From: Paraburkholderia fungorum
GTDB taxonomy: Bacteria > Pseudomonadota > Gammaproteobacteria > Burkholderiales > Burkholderiaceae
Assembly (NCBI RefSeq): GCF_003610895.1
Contig: NZ_MCAS01000034.1
Span: 186,001 to 250,000, forward strand
DNA length: 64,000 bases
Reading direction: 5' to 3'
Shown one piece after another: positions 24,446 through 33,811 of the stretch. The notes below the pieces were generated by a model, which saw only the letters and a program-made list of their open reading frames with translations, had not been told where the DNA came from and ran no database searches. A program made the position numbers and the translations under genes. Position 1 is the stretch's first letter. Every line of letters starts with the position of its first letter.

Positions 24446-27097
24446 CTAGCTGGCGTCGCCGATGAGCCACCGGTAGTAAGCGTTGTCCGGGTCCGCGCGT
24501 ACGGCGTCGCCGATGTCCTGCGCCCATGCATCCCGATCGCCTTTGTAGGCATCCAGTCCGGCCGAATAGAAGCTCTGCAACCCGTTGCGCGAGTTTTCCA
24601 TGGCAGTGCGGAATGCTTCGTCAGCGCCTTGCAACGGCGGGGCTGTGCGAAGCGCCAGCAGGTGGGTCAGCGTCGCCGGGAATGCGTCCTCGCGAACCCA
24701 TGTGGCGTATTCGATGCGCGGCTGGTCGTCCGTGACCGGCTGCGCATCCGCGGCGTAGTACGCGAGGCCGGCGCGGTCGGTGATCCAGGTGGCCAGCAGC
24801 GCGGCCGGCGAGGCAATACCCACTTCGCGCAGTGCCGCCGCGACCTGCGGTTGCGCGAAGCGCGCCTCGATTCGCGGTACGTCCAGTTCGAGCGGCTGCA
24901 TTGAACCGACCAGCATCATCTCGTGCAGCTCCGTGGTCCACAACGCGGCGTGCGGAAACACCTGGATGAAGCTCTGGATCAACGAGCGCGTGTCCTCTTC
25001 ATTCTGCGTCGGTAACGGCAACCATTGCGCGACGATGCCGCCTTGCTGCAGACGCGTTGCCGCGAGGCGGTAGAAGTCCGACGAGTACAGATTGGCGACA
25101 CCGGCCGCCGACGGCGGCGGCGGTTCGAGCGTGATCAGATCGTAGCGTTCGGTATTGCGCAGCAGTTCGCGCCGTCCGTCACGCATCCGGATGTCCATGC
25201 GGGCGTCCGTGCTCATCGCGTAGTTGCCCTTGAACTGCGGCGCGGCACGCACAACGGCCGGCAACAGTTCGGCGACCACGCGATGTTCCAGCCCCGGCCA
25301 GGTGAGCAGCGCGCCGCCGGTAATGCCGGTGCCGAGTCCGATCACCAGCGCCGTGCGTGGTGTTTCGCGATGGATGATCAAAGGCAGCAGCGCCTGCAGG
25401 CGCATGTATCGGCGCGACGCCATCGTGTCGCCGGAGTTGGAGACGCCCTGGATATAGAGCCGCCGGAATTGCCGCTGGCCGGCATGCTGTTCGACCACAG
25501 CCACCGTGCCGCCCGCGCTCTCTTCGTAGAAGCTCAGATTGCCGCCGCGCGATTCGGCGAGGAGGGTGGCGAGCCGGTCGGACGGCGTCGCGATCACAAC
25601 GGCGAGCGTCAGCACGGCGAGGAACGGCACACTCCAGCGCGCGAGCCGCCGGACATCCGGGCCGCGCAGCACGGCGGCGAGGCCCACCGCGCCCGCCAGG
25701 ACGGCAAGCGCCGCGAGGGTGTGAACGAGGCCTAACTGCGGCACGAGCACGAAACCGGTCAGCAGGGTGCCGGCGATCCCGCCGGCGGTATTGAGCGCCA
25801 CGACCGCGCCGACGTCGCGCCCCGTATGCCGGTTGTCCACGTGAAGACGCAACGCGAACGGGAATGCCGCGCCTAACAGCAGGGTGGGAACGAAAACGAT
25901 GCACAGGGCCGCTACCGCGAAGCCCGCGCACATGGCGGTCAACAGGCTGCCGGTGGCGCCGAATGCGGCAACTCGCGCGAGGCTTTGCCAGTGCAGCAGC
26001 CCGTTGCCCAGCACGGCGACTTCCAGCAGCGCGACCAGTCCGGCCGATACGATCAGTGTCGCAAACGCGCCCCACGGATCGCGCGTCCGGTCGGCATAAC
26101 GCGACGCCAGGGCGCTGCCGAGCGCGAGGCCCAGCAGGTAGGTGGCCAGCACCACGGCGAAGGCGAAGCTGCGCGTGCTGATGAATTGCACGATCACTTG
26201 CGACCACACCACCTCGTAACCGAGCGCGACGCCGCCGGCGATGGCGTAGAGCGCAAGCGCGAAATGGACCTTCGAGGCAGTCACGGGAGCGGATGACGAC
26301 GCCTCATGCGCGATGTCCGCAGAAGATGGGCCCACCGGCGTGAGCGGCGCGGACCACTCGACTGCCGGCACCAAAGCCTGCTTGCTGCGTCCCAGCAATG
26401 CGGCGACGAGCGCGGCGCCGGCATTTAGCGCGGCGGCGGCGCAGGCGCTGCCCAGCACACCGAGCCATGGAATCAGGACAAAACTCGCGGCCAGCGTGCC
26501 GGCAATCGCGCCGGCCGTATTGGCGGCATAGAGACGGGCGCCAGAGCGGCCCACCTGGGCGGTGGCGGGGCGCAGCGCGCGCATCAGCACCGGCAGCGTG
26601 CCGCCCATCAGGATGGCGGGCAAGCCGACCAGCGCGAAGGGTATCGCCCAGGCCAGCGGTCCGATCCGATCTTGCAGCGAGGCAAACGGCGCCGCGGCAT
26701 GCGGCAGCATCCATGTGCTGGCGAGGGCCAACATCAGCACGCCCGCTTCGAGTAGCGCGTAGAGGCGCAACGGCCGAACCAGCCGGTCGGCCAGCTTGCC
26801 GAAAACCCAGCTGCCCACGGCCAGGCCTGCGAAAAAAGCACTCACGCCGGTGGTGACGGCCTGCACCTCGACGCCGACCACCAGCGCGAGTTGCTTGATC
26901 CACAGAACCTGGTAAATCAGCGACGCCGCGCCCGAGGCGAACAGAAGCAGCAGCGGCCAGGCAATCGGCAAGTCTGCCGCGTTGGCGGATTCTTTCTGAG
27001 GCTCCGGCAAGTGTGCATCGTCGCGACGCTGCGCGCGTTCATGTGCCCGCCGCTCGCGGCGTGGACTTTTGGCACGGTTGGCCAGCGTTTCAGTCAT
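24446..27097 (-). CDS. Fused MFS-like / spermidine synthase-like protein
   Basis: 883 residues. An N-terminal charged tail of about 40 residues is followed by two blocks of membrane helices (about 47-240 and 280-500) of the MFS-like type found in fused MFS/spermidine synthases; each block has the signature ASLIYQVLWIKQL or LGYEVVWSQVI. The C-terminus (about 520-800) resembles the aminopropyltransferase/SAM fold: TALVIGLGTGITGGAL is the glycine-rich nucleotide loop and YDLITLEPPPPSAAGVANLYSSDFYRLA the catalytic-loop region. Whether it makes polyamines is doubtful; such fusions are of unproven function. It is last of the sulfatase cluster, separated from the sulfatase gene by a strong hairpin. 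Confidence 0.85.
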   Translation of the reverse strand: MTETLANRAKSPRRERRAHERAQRRDDAHLPEPQKESANAADLPIAWPLLLLFASGAASLIYQVLWIKQLALVVGVEVQAVTTGVSAFFAGLAVGSWVFGKLADRLVRPLRLYALLEAGVLMLALASTWMLPHAAAPFASLQDRIGPLAWAIPFALVGLPAILMGGTLPVLMRALRPATAQVGRSGARLYAANTAGAIAGTLAASFVLIPWLGVLGSACAAAALNAGAALVAALLGRSKQALVPAVEWSAPLTPVGPSSADIAHEASSSAPVTASKVHFALALYAIAGGVALGYEVVWSQVIVQFISTRSFAFAVVLATYLLGLALGSALASRYADRTRDPWGAFATLIVSAGLVALLEVAVLGNGLLHWQSLARVAAFGATGSLLTAMCAGFAVAALCIVFVPTLLLGAAFPFALRLHVDNRHTGRDVGAVVALNTAGGIAGTLLTGFVLVPQLGLVHTLAALAVLAGAVGLAAVLRGPDVRRLARWSVPFLAVLTLAVVIATPSDRLATLLAESRGGNLSFYEESAGGTVAVVEQHAGQRQFRRLYIQGVSNSGDTMASRRYMRLQALLPLIIHRETPRTALVIGLGTGITGGALLTWPGLEHRVVAELLPAVVRAAPQFKGNYAMSTDARMDIRMRDGRRELLRNTERYDLITLEPPPPSAAGVANLYSSDFYRLAATRLQQGGIVAQWLPLPTQNEEDTRSLIQSFIQVFPHAALWTTELHEMMLVGSMQPLELDVPRIEARFAQPQVAAALREVGIASPAALLATWITDRAGLAYYAADAQPVTDDQPRIEYATWVREDAFPATLTHLLALRTAPPLQGADEAFRTAMENSRNGLQSFYSAGLDAYKGDRDAWAQDIGDAVRADPDNAYYRWLIGDAS

Positions 27098-27199
27098 GGG
27101 ATTGATCTGCGTCGGGAGGGTGTGAACTGATCCTGATTGGCCTGGCGTAGCGCGACGTAGCGCGATGTGGCCCGATGCGGATTGCGCGCGACCGGAACG

Positions 27200-27231
27200 T
27201 TGCGCCCGCCGGCCGAAGCCGGCGGGCGCAA
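27200..27231 (-). terminator. Very stable intercistronic hairpin with UUCG loop
   Basis: A 14-bp perfect stem: TTGCGCCCGCCGGC (27200-27213) and its reverse complement (27218-27231), closed by CGAA on the + strand. Read in the direction of the genes (minus strand) the loop is C(UUCG)G, the exceptionally stable tetraloop. It sits 23 bp after the sulfatase stop and 103 bp before the downstream gene. No T-run follows, so transcript stabilisation or partial termination is more likely than full termination. Confidence 0.7.
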
Positions 27232-27253
27232 CTGCACGACATCACACGACGTC

Positions 27254-28936
27254 TTACTCGAGTCCGCGCTTCTTGAACGACTCGTCGATCTTCCTGTCGA
27301 CCTGCCGGCGCACACCGTCCACGCTGAAACTCGCGGGCCGCTGGCTCGGCGGATAGTCGACGAAGGTCTGCAGGAACGTCGACGCTTTCAAGGTGGCGAT
27401 GCCGTTCAGATAGACATTCTTCGTGACCCAGTCGTTGTACTGATCCGAGGTGATGTCCGCCCGTTCATAAGGATCCATGCGCAGGTTGAACAGCTTCGGC
27501 AGACGCAGGCAGACAAGTGGGTCCTGCCAGATATTCAGGTTGCCTTTCGCGCGCTGCTCGCAGAACACCGCCTTCCAGGCATTGCCGTCCTGATCCCAGC
27601 GCATGGCCACCAGATCGCCGTCGTCGTCGAAGTAGTAGAACTCCGTGCGTGGATCCTTGGTTGTCTGTCCGGTCAGGAACGGTAGCTGGTTATATCCGTC
27701 CAGGTGATTCTTGAAACTCGCGCCGCCCGCCTTGGGCGCCCATCCCTTCAGGAGCCGGTCCTTGACGTTGGTGTCGCCTGCTGCGGCAAGCAGCGTCGGG
27801 AACCAGTCGAGCCCGGAAATCATTTCGTTGGACACCGCTCCCGGTTTGATATGACCGGGCCATCGGATCATTGCCGGTACCCGGAACGCGCCTTCCCAGT
27901 TGGAGTCTTTTTCGCTGCGGAAGGGCGTAGTCGCCGCGTCCGGCCACGAGAACTGATTCGGTCCATTGTCGGTCGTGTAGATCACGATGGTGTTGTTCGC
28001 GATCTTCAGATCGTCCAGCAGTTTGAGCAGTTTGCCGACGTCCTGATCGTGCTCCCACATGCCGTCCGCGTACTCATTGCCGGGCATGCCACTCTTGCCT
28101 CTGAACTCGGGCCGCACGTGCGTGAAGACGTGCATGCGCGTGTAGTTCATCCAGACGAAGAAGGGCGTGCCGGTCTTGGCCTGCTTGCGGATGAACTCTT
28201 CCGCGTGGGCACCGGTTTCGTCGTCGATGGTCTCCATGCGTTTGGCCGTGAGCGGCCCGGTGTCCTGCACCTTGCCGTCCGAGGTGCTGTGAATCACTCC
28301 GCGTGGCGAGAAGTTCTTCACATAGGGGTCGTTCTTGTCCTTCGGCCAGTACGGGCGTTCGGGCTCTTCTTCGGCGTTCAGGTGATACAGGTTGCCGTAG
28401 AACTCGTCGAAACCGTGATTGGTCGGCAGGTACTCGTTCTTGTCGCCAAGGTGATTCTTGCCGAACTGGCCGGTTGCGTAGCCGAGCGGCTTGAGCGCCT
28501 GGGCAATCGTTATGTCGGTCTTCTGCAGACCGACCGGTGCGCCAGGCGCGCCGACCTTGGAAAGCCCGGTACGCAACGGCGTCTGTCCTGTGATGAAGGA
28601 CGAACGCCCCGCCGTACAGCTGTTTTCAGCGTAGTAGTCCGTAAAGATCATCCCTTCGCTGGCAACCCGATCGATGTTCGGTGTCTTGTAGCCCACCACT
28701 CCCCGCGTATACGCACTGATATTTGCCTGCCCGACATCGTCGCCGAAAATCACGAGAATGTTGGGCTTGGCCGAGGTCCTGGCGGCCGGTGGCGGCGCGC
28801 TCGTCGCCGCGGGTTTGGCCGGCGCGGGCGTCTGCGCGGGCGCGTTGATGGATGGAAGAATCAATGCAGCGAACGCGGCAAGTGCGACGACTGTCGCCCC
28901 GGCTGCATAGCGCCCCTTTCGCAGGAACTTTCTCAT
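27254..28936 (-). CDS. Exported arylsulfatase, formylglycine-dependent
   Basis: 560-residue periplasmic sulfatase that would cleave sulfate esters. The signal peptide (AAGATVVALAAFAALILPSINAPAQ) and a Pro/Ala linker precede the catalytic fold. ILVIFGDDVGQ carries the metal-binding Asp pair (66/67). The modification site is C107-T-A-G-R111 within ENSCTAGRSSFITGQ, the Cys-type CxAxR motif that is oxidised to formylglycine. GQFGKNHLGD and YTTDNGPNQ are further family motifs with the substrate Lys/His and Asp/Asn metal ligands. The ATG at 28936 follows GGAG. Its modifying enzyme is encoded two genes upstream. Confidence 0.93.
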   Translation of the reverse strand: MRKFLRKGRYAAGATVVALAAFAALILPSINAPAQTPAPAKPAATSAPPPAARTSAKPNILVIFGDDVGQANISAYTRGVVGYKTPNIDRVASEGMIFTDYYAENSCTAGRSSFITGQTPLRTGLSKVGAPGAPVGLQKTDITIAQALKPLGYATGQFGKNHLGDKNEYLPTNHGFDEFYGNLYHLNAEEEPERPYWPKDKNDPYVKNFSPRGVIHSTSDGKVQDTGPLTAKRMETIDDETGAHAEEFIRKQAKTGTPFFVWMNYTRMHVFTHVRPEFRGKSGMPGNEYADGMWEHDQDVGKLLKLLDDLKIANNTIVIYTTDNGPNQFSWPDAATTPFRSEKDSNWEGAFRVPAMIRWPGHIKPGAVSNEMISGLDWFPTLLAAAGDTNVKDRLLKGWAPKAGGASFKNHLDGYNQLPFLTGQTTKDPRTEFYYFDDDGDLVAMRWDQDGNAWKAVFCEQRAKGNLNIWQDPLVCLRLPKLFNLRMDPYERADITSDQYNDWVTKNVYLNGIATLKASTFLQTFVDYPPSQRPASFSVDGVRRQVDRKIDESFKKRGLE

Positions 28937-29074
28937 CGTGTCGCTCCAATGGAGTTGACTTCGGTTCACCCGTTACGCGTTCCTTGCGCGCGGGGTTGCC
29001 TCGCAGCGGCCGCAAGCTGCACGCGGCTCGCGTTTTCTTATGTCCTCTTGCGTCCTGTTCGGTTTGCTTATTGC

Positions 29075-30172
29075 TTAATGCTTCGGCGCGGGATAGATGG
29101 TTTGCCAGTCGTCCTTCATGCTGACCACGGTCCAGCCGTCGGCGATGGCTTCGTCCCACGCCTTGTCGAGCTTGCCGATTTTCGACGTGCGGTCGTACGC
29201 GAATTCGCGCACGGCGTCGTCGTGATGCACCAGCAGGGCAAGGTGCGGGCCGCTGCCGGACGCGGTGTACTGGAGCATTTGCAGATCGCCGTCCGAATTG
29301 CCGAACGCGAGAATCGGCTTGCGGCCGATGCTCCGATAGATGCCGACCGGTTTGCCGGGACCGTCGTCGACGAAATCGATTTTCGGCTGGCGCACCAGCG
29401 TGCCTTGACCGTCACGCATCTGGTACTGCACGACCTGGCTTGAGCCGATCACCTGCTCGGGGGGAATGCCATACGCTTTCTCGACCCACGGCCGCATGAA
29501 CTCGATGGTGCCGCCCGACACGATGAAGGTCTTGAAGCCATTGGCGCGCAGATAGGCGAGCAATTCCAGTTGCGGTTGATAGACGAGTTCGGTGTAGGGG
29601 CGGTTGAATTTCGGATGCCGGGCGCTGACCAGCCAGTCGCGGATGGTCTTGTCGTACTCGTCCACAGTCATGCCGCTATTGGCGAGCGCGACCAGTTGCA
29701 GCACCTGTTTCTGCTGGCTCGCCAGCGCGGCGTAGTCTTTGGCGACCAGCGCCTTGAAGGCCGGATTGTTCTTCCACTCGGGATGCTTCGGCGCTGCCGC
29801 TTTCACCTGATCGAGCATGAAGGCGAACTGGAAATAGAGCGGCTGTTCGCTCCAGAGCGTGCCGTCATTGTCGAACACGGCAATGCGCTTTTCAGGCGGC
29901 ACGTAGTTCGGCGAGCCTTCACGGGTGACGTCGGCGACAAACTTTTGAATCGTCTGTTTGGCCGCGCCGTCGCGCCACGATGGCAGCGCGGCGCTTGAAC
30001 TGACGGCCGGCGGCGACGCGCTCGCGCCACCGGACGTGGTGCAGGCGGCGGCGCCGAGCGCGACGCCGAGCGAAATCAACGCAACACGAGCGACACTGAA
30101 TACCGACCTGAGCGCAGGGCGGATCGGCCCCCCGACACGTTGCAAGCACTTCGATCGACAGTTCGACTGCAT
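29075..30172 (-). CDS. Exported HAD-family hydrolase (putative lipoprotein)
   Basis: 365-residue haloacid dehalogenase-superfamily phosphatase of the phosphoserine-phosphatase-like type. Motif I is AVFDNDGTLW (nucleophile Asp), motif II FIVSGGT, motif III Lys in the following region, motif IV ILAFGNSDGD. The N-terminus carries a hydrophobic signal ending ALGAAAC-TTSGG, a plausible lipobox, so it probably works in the periplasm, which is unusual but known for class B/C-like HAD phosphatases. The ATG at 30172 has GGAG at the right distance; a GTG ten codons earlier is the alternative. It lies between the sulfatase and its maturase genes, so a role in desulfated or phosphorylated substrate processing is inferred. 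Confidence 0.85.
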   Translation of the reverse strand: MQSNCRSKCLQRVGGPIRPALRSVFSVARVALISLGVALGAAACTTSGGASASPPAVSSSAALPSWRDGAAKQTIQKFVADVTREGSPNYVPPEKRIAVFDNDGTLWSEQPLYFQFAFMLDQVKAAAPKHPEWKNNPAFKALVAKDYAALASQQKQVLQLVALANSGMTVDEYDKTIRDWLVSARHPKFNRPYTELVYQPQLELLAYLRANGFKTFIVSGGTIEFMRPWVEKAYGIPPEQVIGSSQVVQYQMRDGQGTLVRQPKIDFVDDGPGKPVGIYRSIGRKPILAFGNSDGDLQMLQYTASGSGPHLALLVHHDDAVREFAYDRTSKIGKLDKAWDEAIADGWTVVSMKDDWQTIYPAPKH

Positions 30173-30259
30173 CCGAGCTCCATTCTGTTTGCACAATTCC
30201 ACGACCCGCGAGCAATAGCGCGCGGAAGAAATGCGACCAACTCAAAGGGGCAGTGCGTT

Positions 30260-31498
30260 CTAGCTTCCGTCCGCGCCTGCTGCGCGAGCCGACGCTTGAC
30301 GTGCAAGCGGTTGCTTCCAGGTGTCTTCGTCCATCACGAGGCGAAAACCGAGATGCGACATGCTGTTGTAGGGGTCGGTGCCGCGCCGCGCACTCGGACG
30401 GTAGCTCAGGCAGTAGGTTTCATTGCACAGGAACGAGCCGCCGCGCGTCACGCGCTTGGGAGCGTTCACGGGGACGCCCTGATCGGCCGGGTCCCATGAA
30501 TCGCGCGGGCCGGCCGGGTTGTCGATCGTGCTGGTGTTCACCGCTTCGCGCCGGAACTGATCGGCGCGATACCAGTCGGCCACCCACTGCCAGGCATTGC
30601 CGGTCATGTCGGAGAGCCCGTAGCCGTTCGCCGGAAAGGTGCCGACCGGACTCGTGCCCAGAGCGCCGCCCGCCTTGGGGCTGACCACCGGGAATGACTG
30701 CACCTGCTGGCCTTGCCAGACGTTGGCCATCTGCTTGCCATCCGGTGCGAACTGATTGCCCCAGGCGTAGGTGGCCTGTTCGAGTCCGCCGCGCGCGGCG
30801 AACTCCCATTCGGCTTCGGTGGGCAGGCGTTTGCCGACCCATTTCGCATAGGCCTGCGCATCTTCGTAGGAAACCTGAACAACCGGATGATCGTCTTTAC
30901 CGGCGATGTTGCTCTCCGGTCCAGTGGGGTGACGCCAGTTCGCGCCGGGCACATAGCGCCACCACTGCGAATAGTCTTCGAGCGGCACCGGGTGATTCGT
31001 GCCGACGAATACCATTGCGCCCGCAACCATTGCACTGTCAGGCGGACGTGGCGTGCCGGGCGGCAATTGCACCTTTAAGGTATCCCAATCGGGTTTCTTC
31101 TCGGCCGTCGTGACGTAGCTGGTCGCTTCTACGAATTTCCGGAATTCGGCATTGGTGACGTGATGACGGTCCATCCAGAAACCGTGTACGCGCACCTTGT
31201 GAGCAGGGCGTTCGTTGGGCTGCGCCTGCTTCGAGTCGCTGCCCATCAGGAATTGTCCGCCGGGCACCCAGGCCATGCCGAGTGGACCGTGGGTTCCGTC
31301 GCCATAGACAACTTGCGCATGAGGCTGAGTGTGCGAAGTGACGGCCCAACTGACCGCTGCGCCGACGCATGCAGGAAGCATGACGAGAAGCCCGCCCCAC
31401 AAGAGCAGTTTGCGATAGCGCGCAGCGCGCACCGGGTTCGCGGGAGGCGTGCCTGTAGAGCGGGCAGCCGTTACCGTGCCTCGTTTTCCTGAACTCAT
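30260..31498 (-). CDS. Membrane-anchored formylglycine-generating enzyme (sulfatase-modifying factor)
   Basis: 412 residues. It converts the sulfatase active-site cysteine into formylglycine with O2 and copper. A single N-terminal anchor (LLLWGGLLVMLPACVGAAVSWAV) places the catalytic domain in the periplasm. FGE-sulfatase features: GMAWVPGGQFLMGSD, RLPTEAEWEFAARGG, GNAWQWVADWY and RGGSFLCNETYCLSY, whose C358 and C363 match the catalytic Cys pair of true FGEs rather than cysteine-free paralogues. The start is at the double ATG (31498/31501) after GAGAGAAGGG. First gene of the sulfatase cluster, divergent from the MoxR operon. The 31499-31794 gap is the shared promoter region; no gene seen there. 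Confidence 0.9.
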   Translation of the reverse strand: MSSGKRGTVTAARSTGTPPANPVRAARYRKLLLWGGLLVMLPACVGAAVSWAVTSHTQPHAQVVYGDGTHGPLGMAWVPGGQFLMGSDSKQAQPNERPAHKVRVHGFWMDRHHVTNAEFRKFVEATSYVTTAEKKPDWDTLKVQLPPGTPRPPDSAMVAGAMVFVGTNHPVPLEDYSQWWRYVPGANWRHPTGPESNIAGKDDHPVVQVSYEDAQAYAKWVGKRLPTEAEWEFAARGGLEQATYAWGNQFAPDGKQMANVWQGQQVQSFPVVSPKAGGALGTSPVGTFPANGYGLSDMTGNAWQWVADWYRADQFRREAVNTSTIDNPAGPRDSWDPADQGVPVNAPKRVTRGGSFLCNETYCLSYRPSARRGTDPYNSMSHLGFRLVMDEDTWKQPLARQASARAAGADGS

Positions 31499-31794
31499 CA
31501 TCCCTTCTCTCTCAGGGTGAAGCTGCTGGCCCTTATCGAACACGGCCAGTTCTCATTGGCACTGAAGAAGCTTAGCGATACGGAATAACGATTGACGCCG
31601 GTAACCAATGCGCCGGGTGAAGCTTAACAAAACGTAAGACGCAGGCTAGCAATTTTTCAAGCACATTTCACTCTTTTTTTTTGTGGGCATGAAACTTTGA
31701 CGGAATGAGCTTCGTGCATTAACGTGTCTGGCGGCGAGTATTGATACCCAAGGACGATATCCAAGGACACCAAAGTTGTTCCACCATCAAAAGA

Positions 31795-32772
31795 ATGGGG
31801 AAATCGAGAGCCATGCGCGAAACTGTGTTGCGCTTTGAGTCGGGCGTCAATGAAGCCGTAGTGGGTCAGCAGGCGGTGGTCCGGCAGGTATTGATCGCGC
31901 TGCTGGCCGACGGGCATGTGTTGCTCGAGAGCCTGCCCGGACTTGCCAAAACGCGTACCGTCAAAGCGATTGCCACTCGTCTGGCGGCTACCATGAGCCG
32001 TATTCAGTTCACACCCGACCTGTTGCCGTCCGACATCACTGGCGCCGAAACACTGCTGCAAAGCGGCACGGAGCGCACGCTCAGTTTTCAGCCTGGCCCG
32101 ATCTTCGGCAATCTGATTCTTGCGGATGAAATTAACCGCGCTCCGGCAAAGGTTCAATCCGCATTATTAGAGGCCATGGAGGAAAGGCAGATATCTGTAG
32201 CGGGAAAAACCCATCGAATGGCGGATCTGTTTCTTGTTATGGCCACACAGAATCCGATCGAACAGGAAGGCACATATCCATTGCCTGAAGCGCAAATGGA
32301 CCGGTTTCTTTTTAAAGTGCTAATTACATATCCGTCGCCGCAAAGCGAGACCGACATGTTGCGGCTACTGCGGCGCGAAAGCGGCAATGCCGCCGCCGCG
32401 CCCAATGTTCTCGCGCAGGATGTCATTTTCGCGGTGCGTGAAGAAATCAGGCAGATCGCGGTTGCGCCGGCGATAGACGACTACATTGTGTCGCTCGTCA
32501 ATGCCACGCGGCACGCCACGGAACTCGACGCCGATCTGGGCAAATGGATCGAAATCGGTGCGAGCCCGCGCGGCTCGATCGGCCTCGACCGTGCGAGCCG
32601 CGTGCAGGCCTGGCTGCAGGATCGCAAATTCGTCACGCCCGACGACGTGCGCGCCGTCATTCATCCGGTACTGCGGCATAGGCTGATCCTGTCTTACGAC
32701 GCCAATGCCGAGAACGTCAGCGCAGACGCCGTGGTCGACCGGCTGATCGAAAAGGTTGCCGTGCCGGCCTGA
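31795..32772 (+). CDS. MoxR-family AAA+ ATPase
   Basis: 325-residue AAA+ chaperone-like ATPase of the MoxR family. Walker A LLESLPGLAKTRTVKA, Walker B LILADEINRAPAKVQSALLEAMEE (with the sensor region VMATQNPIEQEGTYPLPEAQMDRF) and the C-terminal lid (WIEIGASPRGSIGLDRASR) are intact. MoxR proteins work with VWA-domain partners in folding or metallation of other protein complexes. An ATG at 31813 (MRETVL) is an alternative start with a GAGAG just upstream. First of six tightly packed genes. Confidence 0.9.
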   Translation: MGKSRAMRETVLRFESGVNEAVVGQQAVVRQVLIALLADGHVLLESLPGLAKTRTVKAIATRLAATMSRIQFTPDLLPSDITGAETLLQSGTERTLSFQPGPIFGNLILADEINRAPAKVQSALLEAMEERQISVAGKTHRMADLFLVMATQNPIEQEGTYPLPEAQMDRFLFKVLITYPSPQSETDMLRLLRRESGNAAAAPNVLAQDVIFAVREEIRQIAVAPAIDDYIVSLVNATRHATELDADLGKWIEIGASPRGSIGLDRASRVQAWLQDRKFVTPDDVRAVIHPVLRHRLILSYDANAENVSADAVVDRLIEKVAVPA

Positions 32773-32836
32773 CATCTGCTGCCTGGCGCATGGCGCACCA
32801 GGCATCGTCGCATCGTCGCGAGGAATCGCCGTGGTC

Positions 32837-33811
32837 ATGATGTCCGAATCTGCGAACGCTGCAGCATCAGCCGATGGCCGTGTCTATATCGACGCAGCGC
32901 ATCTGGCGAAACTCCAGTTTCATGCTCGCGGGCTGAGCTTTATCGCTCCCGCGCCGGTATCGAGTGTGCTGTCGGGCAGTCACGCGTCACGCTTGCGTGG
33001 CCGCGGGCTCAATTTCGAGGAGATTCGCGCTTACCTGCCTGGTGACGATATCCGTCACATCGACTGGAAGGTTTCGTTACGCCTCGGCAAGCCGCAGATT
33101 CGCGCCTATACCGAAGAGCGCGACCGGCCGCTGCTGGTGGTGGTCGATCAGCGTATGAGCATGTTTTTTGGGTCGCGCCGCGCGTTCAAGTCGGTAGTGG
33201 CCGCGGAAGTGGCGGCGCTTGCCGTGTGGATGGGCTTCACGGCCGGCGATCGGGTCGGCGGCGTGCTGTTCAACGATAGCCGGATCGTGCGGGTGAAGCC
33301 GCTGCGCAGCCATAGCCGGATCAATGTTCTGTTCGGTGCGCTTGCCGCGATGAATCGCACGCTACATGCCGATAGCGAAGCGCGCACCGACTACGCTCAA
33401 CTGAACACGGCACTCGAAGGCGTGCTGCAATTAGCCGGCCACGACTACCTTATTTGCATCATCAGCGATTTTGCGGGCGCGAACGAACGCACGCAGCGGC
33501 TGCTGCGGCAACTGTCGGTGCACAACGACGTCGTTGCGGCAATGATCTTCGATCCTTTGTGGCAGCGCATGCCCGAACATCGTGCGCTGGTGGTCAGCGA
33601 AGGGCATCTGCAGGTGGAACTGCGGATCGAGCAGGAGCGGGTCCGCGCGCCGCTGTCGAGCCTGTTCAATGGCCGCACCGCCGAAGTGGCGGAGTTGCTG
33701 CGCTCGAGCGGTGTGCCGCTGATGGCCCTCTCGACGGCGGAGCCGACGGTCGATCAGGTGCGGCGTCTCTTCGGTCAGCGCGCGCGGACGGCCACGGGGA
33801 GCGGTCTATGA
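32837..33811 (+). CDS. DUF58 domain protein of the MoxR/Bat operon
   Basis: 324 residues. The DUF58 signature is visible: GRGLNFEEIRAYLPGDDIRHIDWKVSLRLGKPQIRAYTEERDRPLLVVVDQRMSMFFG covers the conserved R-G-x-x-L/F-E-x-R-x-Y-x-x-G-D-D-x-R-x-I-D-W core and leads into a VWA-like fold. The protein is soluble, with no signal peptide. It follows the MoxR gene by 64 bp; several start codons (GTG 32831, ATG 32837, ATG 32840) are possible. The stop overlaps the next start (ATGA). Confidence 0.88.
   Translation: MMSESANAAASADGRVYIDAAHLAKLQFHARGLSFIAPAPVSSVLSGSHASRLRGRGLNFEEIRAYLPGDDIRHIDWKVSLRLGKPQIRAYTEERDRPLLVVVDQRMSMFFGSRRAFKSVVAAEVAALAVWMGFTAGDRVGGVLFNDSRIVRVKPLRSHSRINVLFGALAAMNRTLHADSEARTDYAQLNTALEGVLQLAGHDYLICIISDFAGANERTQRLLRQLSVHNDVVAAMIFDPLWQRMPEHRALVVSEGHLQVELRIEQERVRAPLSSLFNGRTAEVAELLRSSGVPLMALSTAEPTVDQVRRLFGQRARTATGSGL

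Noticed and set aside
27704..29443. 579-residue open frame on the plus strand
   Set aside because: Antisense to the sulfatase and HAD genes, which both have full catalytic motifs; no recognisable protein features.
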